NCBI GenBank assembly: GCA_003281605.1
Contig: QCBM01000001.1
Coordinates: forward strand, 186,001 to 250,000
Source: Prochlorococcus sp. AG-347-I06
Lineage (GTDB): Bacteria > Cyanobacteriota > Cyanobacteriia > PCC-6307 > Cyanobiaceae
Length of the DNA stretch: 64,000 nucleotides
Direction: 5' to 3'
Position 1 is the first letter of the stretch. Each line of letters starts with the position of its first letter. Below are positions 60,912 through 64,000 of the stretch, one piece after another. The position numbers and the translations under genes are program-made. A model generated the notes under the pieces. The model saw only the letters and a list, made by a program, of their open reading frames with translations, was not told the DNA's origin and did not search any database.

Positions 60912-61262
60912 TTATTTTTCTAATAAATAAATTTTTTCTTTACCTATTCTATCTGGCTTTGTTATTTTACATCCTTTATCTTTTTCCATATTACAATCTT
61001 TTGTGGCAGGAACAGATTTCCAAGTGCAAATTTTTTCTTGGGAATCTTCTTTTAAAATATTCCATCCATCATCTAAGTATTCAGAAATACCATCCTCTTC
61101 ACAGGAAAACCTTATTTCCATTCTTCTCTTTTCTGAACTTGAAATCTCATTAATATTTTTTTCCAAAATTTTTCTTTGATTCTCTTTATTTATTGATGTC
61201 CTACAAGAACTTAAGAAAATTACAATTAGAATTATTTGTAAGAATTGTTTAATTAAGTTCAT
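60912..61262 (-). CDS. Lipoprotein of unknown function
   Basis: 116 residues from ATG at 61262. MNLIKQFLQIILIVIFLSSC ends in a type II signal peptidase site (LSSC), so the Cys is the lipidated residue. The mature part has further Cys residues (RFSCEED, EKICTWK, DCNMEKDKGCKI). The open frame extends 11 codons further to 61295; the internal ATG is better because it places the lipobox correctly. Confidence 0.7.
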   Translation of the reverse strand: MNLIKQFLQIILIVIFLSSCRTSINKENQRKILEKNINEISSSEKRRMEIRFSCEEDGISEYLDDGWNILKEDSQEKICTWKSVPATKDCNMEKDKGCKITKPDRIGKEKIYLLEK

Positions 61263-61303
61263 TTCTCTAACTTTTGATAACTCCAGATTATTCAAATTAT
61301 AGT

Positions 61304-61480
61304 TTATTTTGATTCTATTAATTTTAATAGTTTATCCATTTTATTCATCAAATATTTTACATCCTCTGGATTTGGTAATATTAATTCCTCTGTAACTTCT
61401 AAATGCATTTTCTTTAATTTTTGCCTCAAATCTTTTAAATGCATTTTTACGTTTTCCTTCTTTTGTTTTGTGTCAGTCAT
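61304..61480 (-). CDS. Small basic helical protein
   Basis: 58 residues, ATG at 61480, TAA at 61304: MTDTKQKKENVKMHLKDLRQ, KLKKMHLEVTEELILPNPED and a C-terminal KYLMNKMDKLLKLIESK. Helical and lysine-rich. No family. Confidence 0.55.
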   Translation of the reverse strand: MTDTKQKKENVKMHLKDLRQKLKKMHLEVTEELILPNPEDVKYLMNKMDKLLKLIESK

Positions 61481-61560
61481 AGGATTAAAATTTAATCTTT
61501 ATTAACTTAAAGTTACTATCATAATATTTGGATGTTTATTAATAGAAAATAATTTAAGAA

Positions 61561-61998
61561 TTAATTTTTTAAATTTTCTATTTCATAAATTTCTTCGCCA
61601 CCATAACAAAAATTTGTAGATAACATTTTTATTTCCCTTTTATTAATTCCAATTGTATTTTTATTTTTAATAATATAGTTTTTGGCAATAGCTTCACAAT
61701 CTAATTTGTTATTTGCATGTTTAATAACCGGATAAAAATATGCAAATATAGTAATTACAAACAAAAATTTTATTAATGATTTTTTATCATTTATAATAAA
61801 TTCTTTATAAGTTTTTTTGGCTTTTAATATTTTTATTAGTAATTTATCTGGCAATCCTATTTGAACAAATAATAACTCTACCCACCATGGAAGATTCTTA
61901 TCTGACTTTTTCTTTAAGTTTTTGGAATTATTCATTTTTTGGGCCTCATAATTTTGCTTTCTAACATCTTTAGAATTAGTTGTTTCTTTTTTACTCAT
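61561..61998 (-). CDS. Membrane-anchored hypothetical protein
   Basis: 145 residues. A strongly basic N-terminal half (KNLKKKSDKNLPWWVELLF) and one helix (LIKFLFVITIFAYFYPVI, about 84-101), then a C-terminal part with two Cys (KLDCEAIAKNY and STNFCYGGEEI), with a similar layout to the shorter protein at 33038-33295 (CIKYSTKG...KNC). Possibly a small family in this genome; function unknown. Confidence 0.65.
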   Translation of the reverse strand: MSKKETTNSKDVRKQNYEAQKMNNSKNLKKKSDKNLPWWVELLFVQIGLPDKLLIKILKAKKTYKEFIINDKKSLIKFLFVITIFAYFYPVIKHANNKLDCEAIAKNYIIKNKNTIGINKREIKMLSTNFCYGGEEIYEIENLKN

Positions 61999-62126
61999 AT
62001 GATCGAATGATTTATTTGGAATGTAGAGGTTTTATTTTGATTTGAAAACTATATTTTTATTTTATAAGTTTTAATTTAATTTATCTATGAATTTGAGTAA
62101 TGTTAATTTGTATTTAAAAACTTTAA

Positions 62127-62396
62127 ATGACAAAAAAAAGAAGGAAGTTAAATAAAGATTTTGAGAGAAAAATATATTCATCAAAAAAAAATGTCGAATT
62201 AGTATTGGCTAAAATCTATGATATCGATGATGAAGACATACAAAAAGAATATATGAGCGCTTTTAATAAAGTGGTCTATTTATATGATGAATTAAAAGAT
62301 GATTATGAACGGCAAGGATTTACTGATAATTCCGAAGAACTTCTTATAAACTATCAAAATGCTTTAAATCTTTTCGAATCAGAATATGAAATTTAA
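62127..62396 (+). CDS. Small acidic hypothetical protein
   Basis: 89 residues: a basic start (MTKKRRKLNKDFERKIYSSK) then an acidic helical body (AKIYDIDDEDIQKEYMSAFN, KVVYLYDELKDDYERQGF). No motif. Tail to tail with the next gene. Confidence 0.6.
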   Translation: MTKKRRKLNKDFERKIYSSKKNVELVLAKIYDIDDEDIQKEYMSAFNKVVYLYDELKDDYERQGFTDNSEELLINYQNALNLFESEYEI

Positions 62397-62409
62397 ATTC
62401 AATTTTTAA

Positions 62410-62616
62410 TTACTCTTTATAAGGTTTTACAGGTATTTCAATTAATTTTCCTTTTTGGAGCTCAGATCTTTTCTCTTGTAAATTCTTTATACATAAAGAT
62501 ACCTTTTTCTCCTTTGCGCAAAATCTTTTTATTTGTAAGTCAGAAAGTGAGAATGCTTCATTACTAAATGAAAAAAAGGTTAATAAAAATAGAGAAAAAT
62601 TTAATAACAATTTCAT
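62410..62616 (-). CDS. Small secreted protein
   Basis: 68 residues. Signal peptide about 1-23 (MKLLLNFSLFLLTFFSFSNEA). The mature part is basic with two Cys (KRFCAKEKKVSLCIKN). Unknown function. Confidence 0.65.
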   Translation of the reverse strand: MKLLLNFSLFLLTFFSFSNEAFSLSDLQIKRFCAKEKKVSLCIKNLQEKRSELQKGKLIEIPVKPYKE

Positions 62617-62655
62617 TTATTCTCCCTGTTTATCTTCTAATTATCTTCAGTTTAA

Positions 62656-62934
62656 TTACTTTCTAATATAAAAATCTAAAATTTGTTTTAATTCATCTTT
62701 ACTCAAGTCTGTTGAAATAAAAACTTCTTGGGCTGTTTTACCTTTTCTTGCTATTGCTTTATATCCGTTTATCGTTTTCACTGATAATCTAATTATCAAT
62801 TTAGAAGATCTTCCCCTGGCTCTTGAAATAACAGCTGGAGTAATTGTTTTGATATTAATATCCAGTGCTAACTTTTGGAGTATGGGAATTAAACCATCTA
62901 TATTTGAACTATGATTTAAAACTAATCTTCCCAA
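62656..62934 (-). CDS. DUF2103 family protein
   Basis: 92 residues. MGRLVLNHSSNIDGLIPILQ and TITPAVISRARGRSSKLIIR, then GKTAQEVFISTDLSKDELKQ match DUF2103, described as a predicted metal-binding family (N-terminal NHS and other polar residues). Role unknown. Confidence 0.82.
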   Translation of the reverse strand: MGRLVLNHSSNIDGLIPILQKLALDINIKTITPAVISRARGRSSKLIIRLSVKTINGYKAIARKGKTAQEVFISTDLSKDELKQILDFYIRK

Positions 62935-63050
62935 TTTAAATTTTTATTTATTCTATTGAGAAAATTTTGTTTCTGAGAAATTAACTTTGGCTTAAAAATG
63001 AATAAAAAATTTTGAAGTTCTGTTATATTTGTGTTAGCGATTTAAATTTA

Positions 63051-63152
63051 ATGATCTTTCAACTAGGTTGGGCAGCATTGGCTGCAATTTTTACTTTTTC
63101 AATAGCCATGGTTGTTTGGGGAAGAAATGGTGATGGTTCCATTGATATATGA
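63051..63152 (+). CDS. petN: Cytochrome b6f complex subunit VIII (PetN)
   Basis: 33 residues, ATG at 63051, TGA at 63150-63152: [20 protein letters not shown] then [13 protein letters not shown]. The WGRNG end is the PetN hallmark. PetN is a single-helix subunit needed for assembly and stability of the b6f complex. Its stop overlaps the start of the next ORF (ATGA). Confidence 0.92.
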   Translation: MIFQLGWAALAAIFTFSIAMVVWGRNGDGSIDI

Positions 63153-63289
63153 TTTCATTTTTAACAAATGAGGTCTATCTAAGTAAATTTCTTATACTAA
63201 CATCGTTCGTTTTACTCATATTTATAACATTCGCAGTAATTTATATATCCTATGTCTCTTGGAAAGATAAAAAAAGATTAAAAAAATAG
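63149..63289 (+). CDS. 46-residue membrane protein coupled to petN
   Basis: ATG at 63149 overlaps the petN stop by 4 nt, so it is translationally coupled. One helix ([20 protein letters not shown]) then [13 protein letters not shown]. Function unknown; its coupling to petN hints at a role in b6f or thylakoid membrane biogenesis (inference). Confidence 0.6.
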   Translation: MISFLTNEVYLSKFLILTSFVLLIFITFAVIYISYVSWKDKKRLKK

Positions 63290-63292
63290 ATA

Positions 63293-63949
63293 TTATTGTT
63301 TTTGTTCTTTTTTCTTATCTTTAGTCCTGAGTTCTTCAATTAATTCTTTTGCTTGTTCCATTTTTGATATGCTGCTTTTATAAATTCCAATATCTTTCTC
63401 CGCTTTATTGGCAGATAAGTTTAATTTTTCAAAAATATTAGAAATCATCTTATTAATCCCTGATTCTTCTTTCTCTTGAACATCTTGGGCGCCTGAAATT
63501 AATATATATATCGCTAAGTTCAAAATCCTTGAGGGATAAAGTTTAGAATTGCTTTTTTCTATTAATAATTTCAAAATATCATTAGATGTTTTATTTTTGA
63601 ATTCCTTTTGAGATTTTTGAGATATTTCATTAATTTCCTTCGCTTCAAAATTTGTAGAACTGCATAATGATTCAAAAAGTAGATCTAAGTGTTTTTTAGG
63701 TTGATAGCCTTTCATTAATTCTTTGAATGTTTCGGTGAGACCGATACAAAAGAGATACTCTTGGGTAAATTCATTTTGATGGTTTAGAAGATTAAGTTCG
63801 ACAAGTATTTCATCAACTATTCTTTTATATAAACCTGGAATGACGTACGGAAATTTGTCATGGAATAACCTTTTGCTATCTGAAACAGTCAATTTTTCTT
63901 TCAATTTTTTATATGTAAACCTTAATAAGGTTAGCGTATGTTGACTCAT
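63293..63949 (-). CDS. psb29: Photosystem II biogenesis protein Psb29/Thf1
   Basis: 218 residues. Family features TVSDSKRLFHDKFPYVIPGLYKR, VDEILVELNLLNHQNEF, CIGLTETFKELMKGY and a C-terminal coiled coil (KMEQAKELIEELRTKDKKKE). Psb29/THF1 is needed for normal photosystem II repair and thylakoid biogenesis. Convergent with the petN pair; the stops lie 3 nt apart. Confidence 0.93.
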   Translation of the reverse strand: MSQHTLTLLRFTYKKLKEKLTVSDSKRLFHDKFPYVIPGLYKRIVDEILVELNLLNHQNEFTQEYLFCIGLTETFKELMKGYQPKKHLDLLFESLCSSTNFEAKEINEISQKSQKEFKNKTSNDILKLLIEKSNSKLYPSRILNLAIYILISGAQDVQEKEESGINKMISNIFEKLNLSANKAEKDIGIYKSSISKMEQAKELIEELRTKDKKKEQKQ

Positions 63950-64000
63950 TATCGTTAATATCTAATAAACAAGTAAATATTATTATGATCCCTTTAGTAC

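Noticed and set aside
1-64000. CRISPR arrays, insertion sequences, prophage or rRNA genes
   Set aside because: No regularly spaced repeats, transposase or rRNA sequence are visible anywhere in the window.

Overview
The window looks like a piece of a high-light-adapted Prochlorococcus chromosome. The evidence is very low GC (roughly 30%), short intergenic gaps, and cyanobacterial markers: petN, psb29/thf1, petJ, a Psb32-like TPM protein, a Hli (high-light-inducible) protein, DUF3531, CPP1-like and Tic20-like proteins, a DUF92/VTE6-like protein, B12-dependent nrdJ, and the 6S RNA gene directly after purK. The assignment to genus is firm. The strain cannot be read from the sequence.

Layout. 0-7 kb: GMC oxidoreductase, lumenal pentapeptide protein, a two-gene ribbon-helix-helix (RHH) plus possible GIY-YIG-like unit, gloA, Tic20-like, small membrane proteins, tRNA-Ser(UGA), and a DUF4278 microprotein behind a structured leader. 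7-31 kb is mostly core: nrdJ, prfC, hslO, an ABC ATPase, rsmE, DUF92, an aspC-phnD-phnC-phnE run ending in an SGNH hydrolase, a family-4 UDG-like protein, ispG, ctpA, nadA, a metallophosphoesterase whose catalytic N-terminus lies upstream of every ordinary start codon, a TPM protein, a MidA/NDUFAF7-like methyltransferase, aroB, purK and 6S RNA. 31-43.5 kb is an accessory-like region of about forty very small genes, many encoding a single membrane helix. It also holds two DUF1651 paralogues under near-identical promoter/operator blocks, a lone NAD-ligase adenylation domain, a Hli protein, an SDR and a cluster of DnaA-box-like sites.

43.6-49.4 kb: potassium channel, cytochrome c6, an LptA/OstA-like protein and the complete pstSCAB phosphate transporter. 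With phnDCE this makes two phosphorus uptake systems in one window; no C-P lyase genes are present. 49.4-50.4 kb holds microproteins and a candidate sRNA. 50.6-56.3 kb is the four-gene ligase-associated DNA-damage-response operon (MBL exonuclease, ATP-dependent ligase, Lhr-type helicase, PdeM phosphoesterase). It is followed by a lone IF2_N-domain protein, a DUF2130 protein with a nuclease-like core and another RHH protein. 59-63 kb is a second run of small hypothetical genes, ending in petN and psb29/thf1.

The most interesting candidates are: (1) the duplicated DUF1651 loci, each with TTGACG-N17/18-TATATT, an inverted repeat and an out-of-frame 26-codon ORF of signal-peptide character at exactly the same offset; (2) the ligase operon with a DUF2130 nuclease-like gene nearby and a separate orphan ligase domain; (3) a family-4 UDG apparently lacking its Fe-S cysteines; (4) the metallophosphoesterase start; (5) the structured leader of the DUF4278 gene; (6) the DnaA-box-like cluster.
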